From: Haliotis asinina
Lineage: Eukaryota; Mollusca; Gastropoda; Lepetellida; Haliotidae
Length of the DNA stretch: 64,000 nt
Direction: 5' to 3'
Assembly (NCBI RefSeq): GCF_037392515.1
Contig: NC_090281.1
Location: forward strand, 50,720,145-50,784,144
Shown here: positions 1 to 11,510 of the stretch, one piece after another
How the letters are laid out: every line of letters starts with the position of its first letter
How positions within the stretch are numbered: the first letter of the stretch is position 1
Position numbers and translations under genes: made by a program
Notes under the pieces: model-generated
Databases searched by the model: none
What the model was told of the DNA's origin: nothing
Seen by the model: only the letters and a program-made list of their open reading frames with translations

Positions 1-121
1 ATTGCGGCGTGCGGCGTTAAAAAGCGAAATAAACAATCAATCGAGTCAATGATCATTTCATGTTGTCATGTTTATCAGCACCAGACCAAACTTTAGTGGT
101 GTGCTTCAGATCTATATGAAA

Positions 122-200
122 TTGTGTAGATAGAAGCTCATGATGCTAATCACTGGATTGTCTGATTCAAACTTGATAATTAACGTACCTTGAATACTAC
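122..200 (-). mobile_element. Fragment of the long abalone-type SINE
   Basis: It matches the middle of the longer SINE family seen at 39930-40190: the GTAGAT...GCTCATGATG block followed by the ATCACTGGATTGTCTGATTC block. The tail is missing. The strand given is relative to the 39930 and 47190 copies, taken as plus. Confidence 0.55.
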
Positions 201-782
201 GGCGTAAAACAACAAAATAACCAACCAGACCCCTCTTCATTTTAATTATGTCTCATTATTTGTAAGCGCCAAAACGTTTTGGTTTCACCAAAGCGGTAAA
301 CGTCAGTTACTACGATTACTTCGCGCTTTTCTCCCACAATAAGCAGACACGTGGTAATAAAATGGAATACTGTAATGGTGACGAAATTCCGGAAATAACA
401 CAGACACTCAGTTATTACATACTCTTGTATATCCAGGTACACCCACCTCCTCTATTTGCAACGTATATTAGAATCCGGGTGAAGCCATCACGACGGTGGG
501 GGGAGGCGTCTGGGTGTTATCGAGGATTGTTACGCAGCACCTGAAAATGTACACATATAAAAAAAACATATATATTTCACCTTGACGATCGGGGTTCGAA
601 TTGGTCATCAGCAACCAATACTTGCCGTATATATTGCATATATAATTTGAATATCGTGTTTGTACGATTGCAATCGGAATGCCCCAAACTAACATTTCGA
701 AAAATCTGTAAAATGTTGCCTTTTTTTAAAAACAAATATTTATTTTAAAAAAATCCACACACCTGAGGTAAAGGAAACACAC

Positions 783-937
783 ACGGAACTGGGCGATGCA
801 TGTCGTATTCCAAATGCTAAGATACATGCTCGTGATATCAATCACTGGATTGACTAGTTCAGACTCGGTTATCTGTAGACCACTATCATGTGATTGGAAT
901 ATCCATTTGAGCAGTGTTAAACAAACAAACAAACAAG
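783..937 (-). mobile_element. Degraded SINE copy with (CAAA)n tail
   Basis: The order GCTCGTGATATCAATCACTGG, a diverged TCAGACTCGGTTATCTGTAG block and a tail GTGTTAAACAAACAAACAAAC corresponds to the 3' half of the long SINE family. The tail repeats AAAC rather than ACTC, so this is a tail variant. Confidence 0.6.
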
Positions 938-1062
938 AAATAACGCGGTGATCTACACATGTGCACTCATTTCCAAACAATGAAATGTGTGTACAAGTTT
1001 GTGTCAAACCCTCATTATATTACCATTTACATACATTGCGTCATTTAAATCGTAATCAATCC

Positions 1063-1269
1063 GTGAAGATCTGGGTTAGAATTGATCTTCAGTAATGCAT
1101 GAGTGTCATGGGAGACGACCGCCAATGTCGGGTGGTCAGGCTCACTGACTTGGTTGACACGTCATCTTATCCCTATTGTGTGTCGGCGTTCGTGATGTTG
1201 ATCACTGAATCACTGTCATATAGATGGAATATTGCCTCATGCGGCGTTAAACAACAAACAAACAACACA
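1063..1269 (-). mobile_element. Degraded SINE copy with GCGGCGTTAAACAACAAAC tail
   Basis: It contains in order GATCTGGGTTAGAATTGATC, GGGTGGTCAGGCTCACTGAC, TTGGTTGACACGTCATC, ATGTTGATCACTG and a GCGGCGTTAAACAACAAAC tail. These are the landmarks of the long SINE family in the same order as the better copies downstream. It is near full length but strongly diverged. Confidence 0.65.
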
Positions 1270-1290
1270 AATTAACCCTACTTAGTTTAC

Positions 1291-1864
1291 CTTAATTCCC
1301 GCAGCCATGTTAGCATTGTATGTGTAGACGTCATGGTCGATGTTGAAAATGAGGATGAGGTTAGCATCGTCACCTGCCGCCCATGCTTTGACAATGTCAC
1401 TGTTGTTGAAGTTGAAGGTATGGCACAATCCTTCAGTGGTGAAAACAGGTCGGAACCTAGTCATGCAGTCGAAGTCTTTACCACCGAAGGAACATGTCAC
1501 CAGCATTTCGTCTCCCTCCATGGAAACATCCCTCCACCAATTTAAAGACAATGGTTTGTGAAACAAATTTGAAGCTGGTTCAGAAAATGAAATATATCTG
1601 TTCAGTTCTTGAGAAGCATTGAAAGAATAGTTTTCCAACCCAGAGTAAGCATCAAGACGGGTTTTGTTGAAGGTGCACCTGTTACAGAAGGTGACGGCGG
1701 GAAACTCCACGAAGGACGCCATTTTGGTTGTGACCCCTGGTGACGGCGGGATAAGTGCAATAGGTCTCCAGCTCATCGATATGGTTGACGATGAGAAACG
1801 CGGTAGTTGAACAGATAGCTAACACCCAAATCAGTCCGTTGAAGCAAATGATAGTGAATACTAT
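1291..1864 (-). CDS. DEG/ENaC (ASC)-family sodium channel, partial exon with a one-base frameshift
   Basis: This exon encodes the first membrane segment and the start of the extracellular domain of an amiloride-sensitive/acid-sensing type channel (members include FMRFamide-gated and ASIC channels). Reading from 1864 down, a hydrophobic stretch (FTIICFNGLIWVLAIC then TAFLIV) is followed by ELETYCTYPAVTR. After a +1 shift at the CCCC run near 1733-1737 the frame continues with VTTKMASFVEFPAVTFCN, the family's FPAVTFCN signature. Further on come LVTCSFGGKDFDCM, FRPVFTTEGLCHTFN and the family's G-x-C-x-TFN pattern. The exon ends at an AAG|GTAAAC donor (GT at 1290-1289). The 5' border is unclear because an in-frame stop lies just above 1864. 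Dropping one G would restore a single frame, so this is either a pseudogene or an indel in a homopolymer of the assembly. Only this exon is in the window. Confidence 0.72.
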
Positions 1865-2293
1865 TCAAAATGGTTTGTGGCCTGCAATGATCTAGGTTAC
1901 AGTTGGTCTTCAACTTTTCGTCCATGCGCGTTGCTGCCGAGTAAACAATATTTCTGGTCAGCGACCAAGATCATAGTTACACATTTGTATTTGAAAGTTA
2001 ATGATAATATTCTAATTAAATGTCCTAATCAAGAATTGCAATGCCTGACAAAATTACCGTTTAAAAGAAAATACTTCAAGATTATTTCTTTTCCGACATA
2101 TCTGTTCCCATTGGCTAAGGAAAGTATTGAAAAGGTTAAGGTTGAGCCCTTTGTTTACTGAGTTAACGTCGCATATGACATATTCGAGGTAACGGTAGTT
2201 AGTTCGGTATAACAGTATACTTCCTTATGCACCATTTGACAAACAGGAAACAGTTCGTGTGAAGCGGTTTCGTTACAGACATGGTTTACGCTT

Positions 2294-2460
2294 TGAGTGA
2301 TTGAGTGTCACTTTAGTGTCACGCCGCTTGAAGCAATATTCCAGAAATATCACGGCGGGGGACACAAGAAGTGGGCTTCACACACATGTACCCCTGTGGG
2401 AAGTCGAACTCGCGTCTTCGGCGTGACGAGCGAACGCTTTAACCTCTAAGCTACCTCTAC
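2294..2460 (-). mobile_element. tRNA-headed SINE, copy A
   Basis: In reverse complement it starts with a tRNA-like head, including an AAGCGTTCGCTCGTCACGCC block and a B-box-like GAGTTCGACTTCCC. It passes through the GAAGCCCACTTCTTGTGTCCC block and ends with ATATTGCTTCAAGCGGCGTGA. The copy B partner is at 11511-11677. Confidence 0.75.
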
Positions 2461-2712
2461 TGATTTAGCAGATGTAACACAGATATCAGAAACAACAATT
2501 ACCACCGATTCTGCAAAACATCTCTTAAATGAATTTATTGAACATCGTACGCGGATGTGCCAATATACCAATGCTTCTGTTGATTAACGGTCGTGTTAAG
2601 TTTAAGTATTATTCAAGCATTATTATTCAGTAATGCAATAGCACCTCTCAATATAACTACACCATGCTGATATGGAGCATTGCGGAAATTTATTTGTCCC
2701 AAGAGCAGCCTT

Positions 2713-2866
2713 GGGCAGCCTTGTGGTGAAAGCGTTCGCTCGTCACGCTGAAAACCGGGGTTCGATTCCCTCACGCATGGGTACAATTTGTTAAACCCAT
2801 TTCTGATATCCTCCGCCGTGATATTGCTGGGACATTGCTGGGACATTGCTAAAATCGGCGGAAAAT
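2713..2866 (+). mobile_element. tRNA-headed SINE, copy A
   Basis: It reads GGCAGCCTTGTGGTGAAAGC (A-box-like), GGGGTTCGATTCCC (B-box-like), CATGGGTACAATTTG, CCATTTCTGATATCCTCCGC, then TGATATTGCTGGGACATTGC with an internal GGGACATTGCT doublet. The copy B partner is at 11920-12075. Confidence 0.8.
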
Positions 2867-3610
2867 TAAAGTCACTATTTGTTAACACATTCAGATATTT
2901 AGGAAGAAACCATTTGAATGGCGCCGCTGTTAGCGACTCATGCGAGCTTCTGAGTTTGTTGAATTTGTGAATTATTGACAGCAGATCCAGTTATCCACCT
3001 CGTAGTGTCGATGCTTTTCCGAAGTGTTACCGACCGAAAGCTTGTTTTAAATAACTAATATTTGTGGATTCGTTAATTTTGAATCAAACCCATGGAAGGG
3101 ACCATGAGATAGGAGAGGTATATGACACTGGGGGTACGTGTCAGGGTTGTAATACATTCCCCCTCCATCGGTTATGAGGTGGATATGGTGCTGTATGATG
3201 TGTGGACATTGTGTGCAAACTTGTGTGATTTCATGCGTATAAATTGTGCAAATATATATGCAAGAGAATGGTTTTTTTGTTTGTTTTTGTCTGTGTGTTT
3301 GGTTGCGTGACGAAAGCATTCCGTTACTCTCCGAAGGCGCCTATACCAGCATAACACATATACGTCAACATGAAATAATAATCACGTATTGTTCAAAAAG
3401 AAAGTCAACAAAGCAAGGAAGCAGTATCGATTACCAGACGAAACAATTTTTCACTGTGCGTTATTTATAAGGCTAAAGACATGTAGATGTGAACTATCGC
3501 CGACAATCAGCGCTAAGACCGGTTGTTTTCAAGAAGTGTAAGTGTCTCCTGTGGAACCGGAACCAACCACCGCCTCCACTTACACAAGTTGGTTATTCTT
3601 TGCCTTTGAG

Positions 3611-3869
3611 ACCCGTAAAGGTCCCGGGGTAGAAGAGGTCTTCAGCAACCCATGCTTGCCATAAAAGGCGACTGTGCTTGTCGTAAGAGGCGACGCACGG
3701 GGCCGGTTGGTCAGACTCGCTAACTTGGTCGATACATGTCATCGGTTCCCATTTGTGCAGACCGATGCTCATGCTGTTGAACGCTGGACTGTCTGATCCA
3801 GACTCCATTATTTACTGACCACCGCTACGAATATTGCTGAGTGTGGCCTAAAACTAAACTCACTCACTC
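3611..3869 (-). mobile_element. Long abalone-type SINE, copy A
   Basis: This is a near full-length minus-strand copy: ACCCGTAAAGGTCCCGGGG, CAGCAACCCATGCTTGCC, the GTCGTAAGAGGCGAC block, GCTAACTTGGTCGATACATG, CTGTCTGATCCAGACTCC, and a tail ATTGCTGAGTGTGGCCTAAA followed by ACTCACTCACTC. The B partner at 12792-13023 is shorter. It ends about 90 bp before the G/T-rich array in both copies. Confidence 0.9.
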
Positions 3870-3960
3870 TCTTGCAGCACCGTTGCCCGTGTTGGAAGCA
3901 TTATCAGAGACATTATGATAAGAAACCAGGCTCTGTCAGAGTGAGTGAGTGTGTTTAGTT

Positions 3961-6380
3961 ACTTAGTGGATGTGGTGGTGTCCCTTATAATTCTGGAAGT
4001 GATGGCGCTGTCCCTTGAAGTGATGGTAGTGTCGTCCCACATAATGATGGATGTGGTAGTGTCCCATATAGTGATGGATGTGGTGGTGTTTTCTCATGTA
4101 GAGCTGGCAGCGTCCCATGTAGGGCTGGCAGTGTCCCATGTGATGGTGTTTGTGGGAGTGCTCCATGTAGTCATGAATGTGGTGCTGGTGTCTCATCTAG
4201 TGGTGGTTGTGATTGCGGTGTCCTGTGTGGTGGTAGTGGTGGTGTTCTTTGTTTTGGTGGTAATGATTGTGGTGTCCCTTGTAGTGGTGGTAAAGGTGGT
4301 GTCCATGTAGTGATGGATGTGGTGGTGGTGATGATGGTTGTAGTTCTCATGCAGTTCCGGTGGTGCCCCGATGTAGTTGTTATGTGCCTCGCGGTTGTAT
4401 GTTGTGGTGGTGTCCCCAGCAGTTGTAACGTTGCACCATGTACGGTAGAATGTGTTGATGGTTTCCCATATAAATTTAGTTGTGAATGTGGTAGTAGTGT
4501 CGTTTTCAGTGGTGGATGCGATTGTGATGTCGAATTTAGTGATAAATGTGATGGTGTCCCATACAGTAAAGATGGCGATTGTGCCCCCTGTGGTGGTGGC
4601 ATTGCACCGTGTCGAGTTGGATGTGGTGGTGTTGTCCAATGTAGTGTCCGTGGTGGTGGTGTCCCATGCAGTGTCTGTGGTGGAGGTGTCCCGTGCAGAG
4701 TCTATGTGGTTTTGTCTACCATGCAGTGGTGGATGTGACTGCCTTATGTAGTGATGGTGCTGCCCCATATTGCGGATGTGGTTGTGGTGTTCAATGTAGT
4801 TATGGCGTTATCCCGTTTTTGGTGGATGTGGTGGTGGCATTCCATTAAGAGGTGATGTTGGTGTCCCATTCAGTGGTGGATATGCTTATTTTGTCCAATG
4901 TACTGGTGGTGTCCCATTTAGTGGTGGTTGTGGATGTGGTGTCCCAGTTATGGTGTTGTGCCATGTTGGGATGTCATGTGTTGCACCATGTAGTGATGGA
5001 TGTGGTTGTGGTGCCCCATGTAGTCGAGGATGTGCTGGTGTGTCATTTAGTGGTGGATGCTGGTGTTCCATTTACTGTTGGATGTGGTTTTGGTGCCCCA
5101 TACAGTGGTGGATGTGATGGCGGTGTCTCATTTAGCGGTAGTGGTATCCCATATAAAGGTGGGTGTGGTGGTGCTGTCCCATGAAGTGGATAATGTCCCA
5201 TGTAGTGGTGGTGTTGTTCCATGTAGAGGTGGATGTAGTCGTAGTGTCCCATGTGCTGGGAGTTGTGGTGTTCCATGTAGTTGTGGATGTGGTGGTGTCC
5301 AATGATGATATTGTAGCGTTGTCCATCTGGTGGCAGTGCTGTTCGATATAGTAGTGCCTGTGGTGGCGGTATCCCGTGTAGAGGTGGTGGCGTCTCATGA
5401 AGTTGTGGCGATGTCCCATGTAGGGGTTGCGGTGTCCTATACTGTGGTTGATATGTGGCGTTCCTTGTAGTTTCGGTGGTTGTGGTGTCCTATGTAGTGG
5501 TTGATATGTTGGTGGTGTCCTTTGTAGTGGTGGATGTGGTTGTGGTGTCCCATGTAGTGGTGGATGTGGTTGTGATGTCTCATGTACTGATGGCTGAGGT
5601 TATAGCCCAATGTAAGTGGTGTACTTAGTGGATGTGGTGGTGTTCCTTATAGTGGTTGAAGTGATGGTGGTGTCCCTTGTAGTGGTGGTAGTGTCGTCCC
5701 ATATAATGGTGGATATGGTGGTGTCCCATACAGTGGTGTCCCACATAGTGATGTTGTCCTATGTAGTGGTGGATATGATGGTGTTGTCCCATATGGTGAT
5801 GATATGGGAGTGCCCCATGTAGCGTCTATGGTGGTGCCGTCCCAAGAATAGGTGATGTTGGTGTCTCATTCAGTGGTGGATATGGTTGTGGTGTCCCATG
5901 TACTGGTGGTGTCCCTGCGATGGTGTTGTGCCATGCTGACATGTAACGGTGTCGCACCATGTAATGGGGGATGTGTTTGTGGTGTCCCATGTAGTGGTGG
6001 ATGTGATTGTGTCATTTAGTATGGTTTGGGTGTTCCATGTAGTGGTGGATATGGTTGTGTGTCATTTAGTGTGGTTTGGGTGTTCCATGTAGTGGTGGAT
6101 GTAATGGTATCTCAAGTAGCAGTGTCTATGGTGGTCTCCTAATTAGTGGTGCGTGTGGTGGTGCGCCATGTATTGGTGGATGTGATGCTGGTGTCTTTTG
6201 TAGTGGTGATGTCCGATGTTCTGTTTGATGTGGTAGTGGTGGCGCCCTATGTAGTTGTGGTAATGGTAGTTGTGGTGGTTAGTTGTCTTAGAATCTGCCG
6301 TGGTGGTGCTCGGATTCAAGTAGTGGGTGAATGAGTTTCGTGGTTGGGTCTCGTGAAGTGTCGGTGGTGGTGGTGGTAGT
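3961..6380 (+). repeat. G/T-rich degenerate minisatellite array, copy A
   Basis: About 2.4 kb is built from imperfect units of roughly 24-36 bp, most of them multiples of three. A typical unit contains GTAGTGGTGGATGTGGT and then GGTGTCCCAT. The plus strand is strongly G and T rich. Because the unit length is a multiple of three and the only recurrent stop (TAG in GTAGTGG) falls in one frame, five of six frames stay open for long stretches, giving Val/Asp-, Cys/Gly-, His- and Thr-rich products. These are better explained as a by-product of the repeat than as genes. Confidence 0.9.
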
Positions 6381-6410
6381 AATTCACATTGTCTTTCATC
6401 CTTCCATATT

Positions 6411-6448
6411 ATTCATTCATTCATTCATTCATTCATTCATTCATTCAT
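6411..6448 (+). repeat. (ATTC)n microsatellite, copy A
   Basis: A run of about nine ATTC/TTCA units follows the array. The copy B version at 15573-15635 is longer and interrupted by ATTT units. Confidence 0.95.
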
Positions 6449-6990
6449 AGGTTTAATGGATCTTACCGTTAAGACGTTTGATGCATGTGTTACTACCATA
6501 TGGTCTTTAGTGGATATGTGGAAAACTGACGAAGTCTCTCAGGATATTCTCAACCGAACCACGATTAGCTCCATTGTGCTGTTTTATCAAATGTTACCAG
6601 TTTGTAATTGTCAAATTTGGTAGTTCTTGAGTTGCAGCCTGCCATCATTTACACACAGTCTTTAACAGTTTGTTTGTACAGGAACGTAACCTGGTTAGCA
6701 CTTTAGCAATGCTGACTGGTAGATTTAGGTGGTAATGTAGATAGGGCCCCTTCATGCATGCCCTGCATGATGCTGTCTAGAGATGACATAACTTAGTGCT
6801 TACCCACCATTCCGCCCTTCCGTAGGTAGTTCCCAGACAAAGCAAGTCCCGTATGGTCACTTTGAGGGGTAGTGAACTTCCCGACAGCGACCACCTGCTG
6901 GTAAAGTATTTCAATATTTCAGTTTAATATTCAGATTACATCTTGTTTCACGACTCGACATAGTTGTTTTGCATTTAAATCTGCGGGGAT

Positions 6991-7145
6991 CGTCAAATAA
7001 CCTAGCGGTTAAAGCGTCCGCTCACGACGCTCCAAACAACCCTCATTCGATTTCCCATATGGGTACGATGTTTGAAGCCAATGTTTGGTGTTTCCTGCTG
7101 TGATATTGCCGGAATATGCTGAGAGCAGTGTACAACAACACTCAT
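6991..7145 (+). mobile_element. Diverged tRNA-headed SINE, copy A
   Basis: It contains AACCTAGCGGTTAAAGCGTC (A-box region), CATTCGATTTCCCATATGGG (B-box region), TTTGAAGCCAATGTTTGGTG, and TGATATTGCCGGAATATGCT. The order is the same as in the copy at 39382-39545, but with many substitutions. The copy B partner is at 16178-16330. Confidence 0.7.
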
Positions 7146-7204
7146 GCAGTCATAATATGTGTGGAAAGAATAAATGACGTACAGTATCCTTTGACCTTTT
7201 TAGT

Positions 7205-7995
7205 AGGAGCGTCGTCCAGGGAAGCAAAACGATTCAAACAATCTTTCGAAGAAAACATAATGCATCCTTGTTTTCCATGACGTGAACTGCAAAGTTAGAA
7301 CGTGTGTTTCGAGTTTGAGGGGTTTTTTTTCACGTATAGGCATAAACCTTGCATTAATAAACACAGAAAGTAACAAGAATGTTAAAAATATACCTTTACT
7401 CTTAGGGCCGTTGATGCATGGACCTTGAAGTCCCCCAGAGGCAGGACGACTGCCAAGGAAGGATTTCATGGACAGAAGTGGACCAAGGACTCTTGTGGAG
7501 GCATGGCGAATGCCTCAAAGCCGACAGAGCACCAGTCAGGCAACTTTTTGAAAACAAGCATTTGAAAACAGCATAAAAGTATCCCTGTTCACCATGACGT
7601 CATGTGCAGACTACAACTTGTGTTTAAGGTTTTAGAGTTTCTCACGAATGAGCATATGCATATCCTTTGGGCATCAATGATTTGAGAGATTAACCCATTT
7701 GTCATCTCTACCATTAGGACTATGGACACCATCGTGACAACTGCCAAGAAGACGTTCCATGGACAGAAGTGGACCTCTTCTAGAGGCAGAATGCTCTTCC
7801 ATGAGGCCCACAGAGGACCCGCCTTGCAGGTGAGATTTTTCAAACAATCTTTTGAAGACACCATAAAACATATTCTTGTTCACCAGGACGTCATGTACAA
7901 GTTACAATTTGTGTTTCAGGTTATAGCATTTCTCACAAACAAACACATACATGTACGTTTAGCATTCATTATCAATGAAGTAGGTATCAATGATG
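7205..7995 (+). repeat. Three diverged tandem units of ~290-317 bp, copy A
   Basis: Three units share CCATGACGT (positions 7275, 7592 and, as CCAGGACGT, 7883) followed by a TTGTGTTT-like block. The last two also share CATGGACAGAAGTGGACC (7467 and 7758). The units look like a repeated exon-plus-flank: the last has an AG acceptor-like site before 7721 and TTGCAG|GTGAGA at 7829. In both units the frame containing FHGQKWT stays open, but no known protein family is recognised. Confidence 0.6.
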
Positions 7996-8001
7996 TGAAA
8001 C

Positions 8002-8690
8002 ATTAAAGGTAGTGAATCGCTTGAACTGCGCAAAATGCAACTTTCGAGATTCTGATACCTATTGATATGGACTTATAGAGACAAATCATCACAAACGCAC
8101 ATTCAACTGATAACATTGAAATATAACGCGATAAAACCTTCGAAATCACAGTTCAAGCGTTTTACTATTTCATCCTAGCACTGGGGTGAAAAATGGTTTC
8201 AACAGCTATGCTCTGCTGCGTTCATAGCACATGCGCAATGATTAGGTTCGCGTGACTTGAACCAGGATGAATGGATGGTATATTCCCAAGACGGTGACTC
8301 TTAAGAACATAGTAAGTGAAGAATCATAGAATCATAGAATCACCACCGTAGTTGAAGTTGGAGAACAAATACGTTTCTTGTGGTTACAAGCGCCTTTGAT
8401 CTGTAATAAAAAGTGAAAAAAAAACAGTGGTCCCATACTGTTTCCTACTTATTTCACATTTTGAATTTGAGGGGTTGGTAGATTCCAACCACTTTTTCAA
8501 GAATGTGTAATATTAGAAACACTTATATCAATGTTAAAAATGCTCGGCTTGAAAACTGAATTGGTTTAATTCATGTATATGGAAACATAAAAATTAACAC
8601 GTTGATTGTGATTAGCAGCCTCTGTCACTGACCAAAGACCATACAATGTCGGTAGTGTTGACACCTATGTGATTATGCTTGGCTTTTCAG
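8002..8690 (+). mobile_element. Dispersed repeat family R1, copy A
   Basis: It begins with ATTAAAGGT and contains GATTCTGATACCT, GCACTGGGGTGAAAA, GGTTTCAACAGCTATGCTC, and, further on, AGCAGCCTCTGTCACTGA and GTGTTGACACCTATG. The same blocks in the same order occur at 21912-22320, outside the duplication, so this is an independent dispersed element. I see no terminal inverted repeat and no coding capacity. Confidence 0.7.
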
Positions 8691-10548
8691 AGTAATGAAC
8701 GTGTGCATGTGCGCTGTATCCTTTCCTCCTCCGTGACCATCTCTTCAAACGGATGCTGGGTTCTTCTTGCAAAGGAGGGAGAAGGCATCCTCGACCCAGG
8801 ATGAAGATGTATGCGCCCCCTAACACTGAGTGCTGGAGTTTAATGGATTTGTAGCTGTGCCCATCTCCGGCCATGTACATATATGCATACACTGTTTTGT
8901 GTGCGGTGTATCCTTTGGTGTATTGCAGTTCGGATATCAGGAAAGGATAACTGGATTTTGTACGAGCAACGTACCTAGGCTATACAGTGTGTTCACTACT
9001 TATCCATGTCTTGTTTCATGGGAAGGAGAGTCGAAATCCTACCCGTGCGCTTGTTCGTTGGCTGCATTATGTGGAATTATAACTGTTCATATATTTTGTG
9101 ACAGTGGATTATGCGCATCTACTTCTGTAAACCGTTGACTGCAATACGTAGATATTCAACTCTTACTTCATTTTATGACAATGTATTATGCGTGTCTACT
9201 ACTGTAAACCCTCCAATAAATTTTGGTAGTGTTGCATACGTTGAGGGAACACGGTTCCGGAGGATTTGCTTTTTTCTCAAAAATGTTTGTATCTTTTTTT
9301 AACGTGTCGGGCTTCAGTTACCTTTGACCGTCTTCAAATGTAAGTCTAAACGTTAGATGCATATTATGGAGCAACATCCGAATGGTGGTAGTTTTTCACA
9401 GTGCCTGTTGTTTATGTTCGAAAATTTGGTATTGTTCCATTTTGGGAATGATAACAATAAAAATGCTATCCACACAACTGGTCCAATTATACTTGTTTTT
9501 GTTTTGTTGTTTTGTTTTGTTGTTGAAAGTTGTGTACTCGAGAAGAACTCTCTTTGTCCACGGAAATCGGATGAGCCCGACTTTATCGCCGTGTAAGTGT
9601 GTTTGGTTTTGCCATACACTGCCAACGCAGCAATACGTCTCACTTTTTGTTGCAATATTGTAATCATTGGATAATCAATTTGTATACAGGAGATTACACT
9701 GCCTATACGGAATACATCTATAAAATATGTCCTCACCCTCCATTTATTTACGTTCTAGCCTTCATCTACCTAAGTTCTATGCTTCATCTACCCGACTTCT
9801 AGAATGGCGGTCAAAGAGGTCAAGGGGGAATGACGTACATGCACATCGATGCTATTTTTAAAATGTTCAACTGGACAATTCCTTCCAGCTCATTTACCCA
9901 CTAAAAAAAGAAATAGGACAAGTCCAACATTCAAACAAATCTACATCAGCAAAAGGACGTATTATAATATCTACAAACCAAAAGTTACAATACAAAATGC
10001 TGTCAACATTACCAGATCACATCGCATAGACTACAATTATAATCACGATTTCTTACTGTTGTATGTCCACATTAACGGATGTAAACAGATAAGAAAAGCA
10101 ATGGAAAAACAATAAATATTGAACAGCTTTCATATGCTGACCGTTTGAATAGGTCGTGAGTCTTCGTATCTCATCGTATCCTCCCACTAAACTATCCAGT
10201 CACGGGGCATTTCCACTGATCCAGGCTGAAGTCGGAGGACACATGTCCCATTTGGCTTGGGAACAACCTCACCTCTTAATTGCTGTTTATGCCTTGTCTG
10301 TACTGTCTTCTTTATACGTTGTTCAAAAGTGAGATGTCACCAAATCTGCCTACATGTGTAGGACAGTAAACATTGCTTTACAGTGTCACAAATAGTGTTA
10401 TTTTAAGCGGACCCTCGTTTACTGAAAAATACTAATGTAGATTTCCTTGACTTCCCTCTTTTTTTGAAAACTCATAAGACGAGCATTTGTGCATGCATTT
10501 CATGCTTTGGGGTTCAGTATGATATAATCTCAGTCAAATGTTTTCTGA
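8691..10548. other. Non-coding end of duplication copy A
   Basis: Short open frames of up to 127 codons occur on both strands (for example minus 9353-9736) and recur in copy B, but with about one percent divergence their conservation means little. None resembles a known protein, and overlapping frames on both strands are open. I see no gene here. Confidence 0.6.
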
Positions 10549-11116
10549 ATATTCCTGAATGCCGTGTTAAGCAATACACCAACCAACCAAGCAACCACAG
10601 TGGCTAGTTGTTTATGCATTAGGAAACAACACTTTGGCATGATTATGTATTATCTATACCCAGTCAACTTTTCGTAAAACCAAATAGTTTGGTGTCCCTT
10701 ACATTAGACCTCGAAAAATAGCGTGTGCCTCTCATAAAGCTTTCTTGTTTGCCTATAACTCATGATAACTAATGTCCCACCCGTTCTTATGACTTTATAG
10801 AAATTAGCAAATGTTCACGAATTACTCCGAATCATCTTGGAGTTCTTTTGCCCATGTTTGTTGCATTCATTCAGATCGGTGAAACCCTGCATGTTTCGTA
10901 TTCGATAAGTCAACTCCTACACACTACCAAGTCAGTCGATACACAAAAGATGTTTATTTACAGGAACAAGCACACCTACCCACGAATGCTAAATGGTTTG
11001 ATTGAAGGAGCTTTGATCTTGCTCACCATATGCAGGCCTGTAGTGTGACAAAATTCATCCCACAGATCTTTAAGTCCATACTTTATTGACTGCTTATCTG
11101 CTGTGGCAGAGTCCGG
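10549..11116. other. Unique spacer between the two 8.6-kb copies
   Basis: This 568-bp stretch is not shared by the duplication. Its left edge (ATATTCCTGAATGCCGTGTT followed by AAGCAATACACCAACC) resembles a diverged SINE tail. The rest shows no gene or repeat that I can identify. Confidence 0.6.
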
Positions 11117-11510
11117 CAACTTTTCGTCCATGCGCGTTGCTGCCGAGTAAACAATATTTCTGGTCAGCGGCCACGATCATTGTTACACATTTGTATTTAA
11201 AAGTTAATAATAATATTCTAATTAAATGTCATAATCTAGAATTGCAATACCTGACAAAATTACCGTTTAAAAGAAAATACTTCAAGATTATTTCTTTTCC
11301 GACATATCTGTTCCCATTGGCTAAGGAAAGTATTGAAAAGGTTAAGGTTGAGCCCTTTGTTTACTGAGTTAACGTCGCATATGACATATTCGAGGTAACG
11401 GTAGTTAGTTCGGTATAACAGTATACTTCCTTATGCACCATTTGACAAACAGGAAACAGTTCGTGTGAAGCGGTTTCGTTACAGACATGGTTTACGCCAT
11501 TAGTGATTGA

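Larger units (their letters stand above)
1..1290. other. Intergenic or intronic DNA with old SINE fragments
   Basis: No exon is recognisable here. The next exons of the channel gene at 1291-1864 (minus strand) would be expected on this side, but no DEG/ENaC-like reading frame is visible, so they probably lie beyond the window. The stretch holds three degraded SINE pieces, listed separately, and otherwise AT-rich unique sequence. Confidence 0.6.
1911..10548 (+). repeat. Segmental duplication, copy A (~8.64 kb)
   Basis: Copy A and copy B (11117-19744) run in the same direction and can be followed end to end. Both begin at CAACTTTTCGTCCATGCGC and end at CAGTCAAATGTTTTCTGA. They are separated by 568 bp that is not shared. 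By eye the first ~2 kb differs at several percent and the last ~3 kb at about one percent. No gene is recognisable inside. Confidence 0.95.

Noticed and set aside
3945-4768. Open frames of 99-191 codons on both strands in array copy A
   Set aside because: They are read through a degenerate repeat whose units are multiples of three. Several frames on both strands are open at once and the products are simple Val/Asp, His or Thr repeats.
6411-6448. Direct-repeat array considered as CRISPR-like
   Set aside because: The unit is a 4-bp microsatellite without spacers, and the DNA is eukaryotic.
9353-9736. 127-codon minus-strand frame conserved in both 8.6-kb copies (also 18547-18930)
   Set aside because: The copies differ by only about one percent here, so conservation is expected. 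Plus-strand frames overlap it and no family is recognised.
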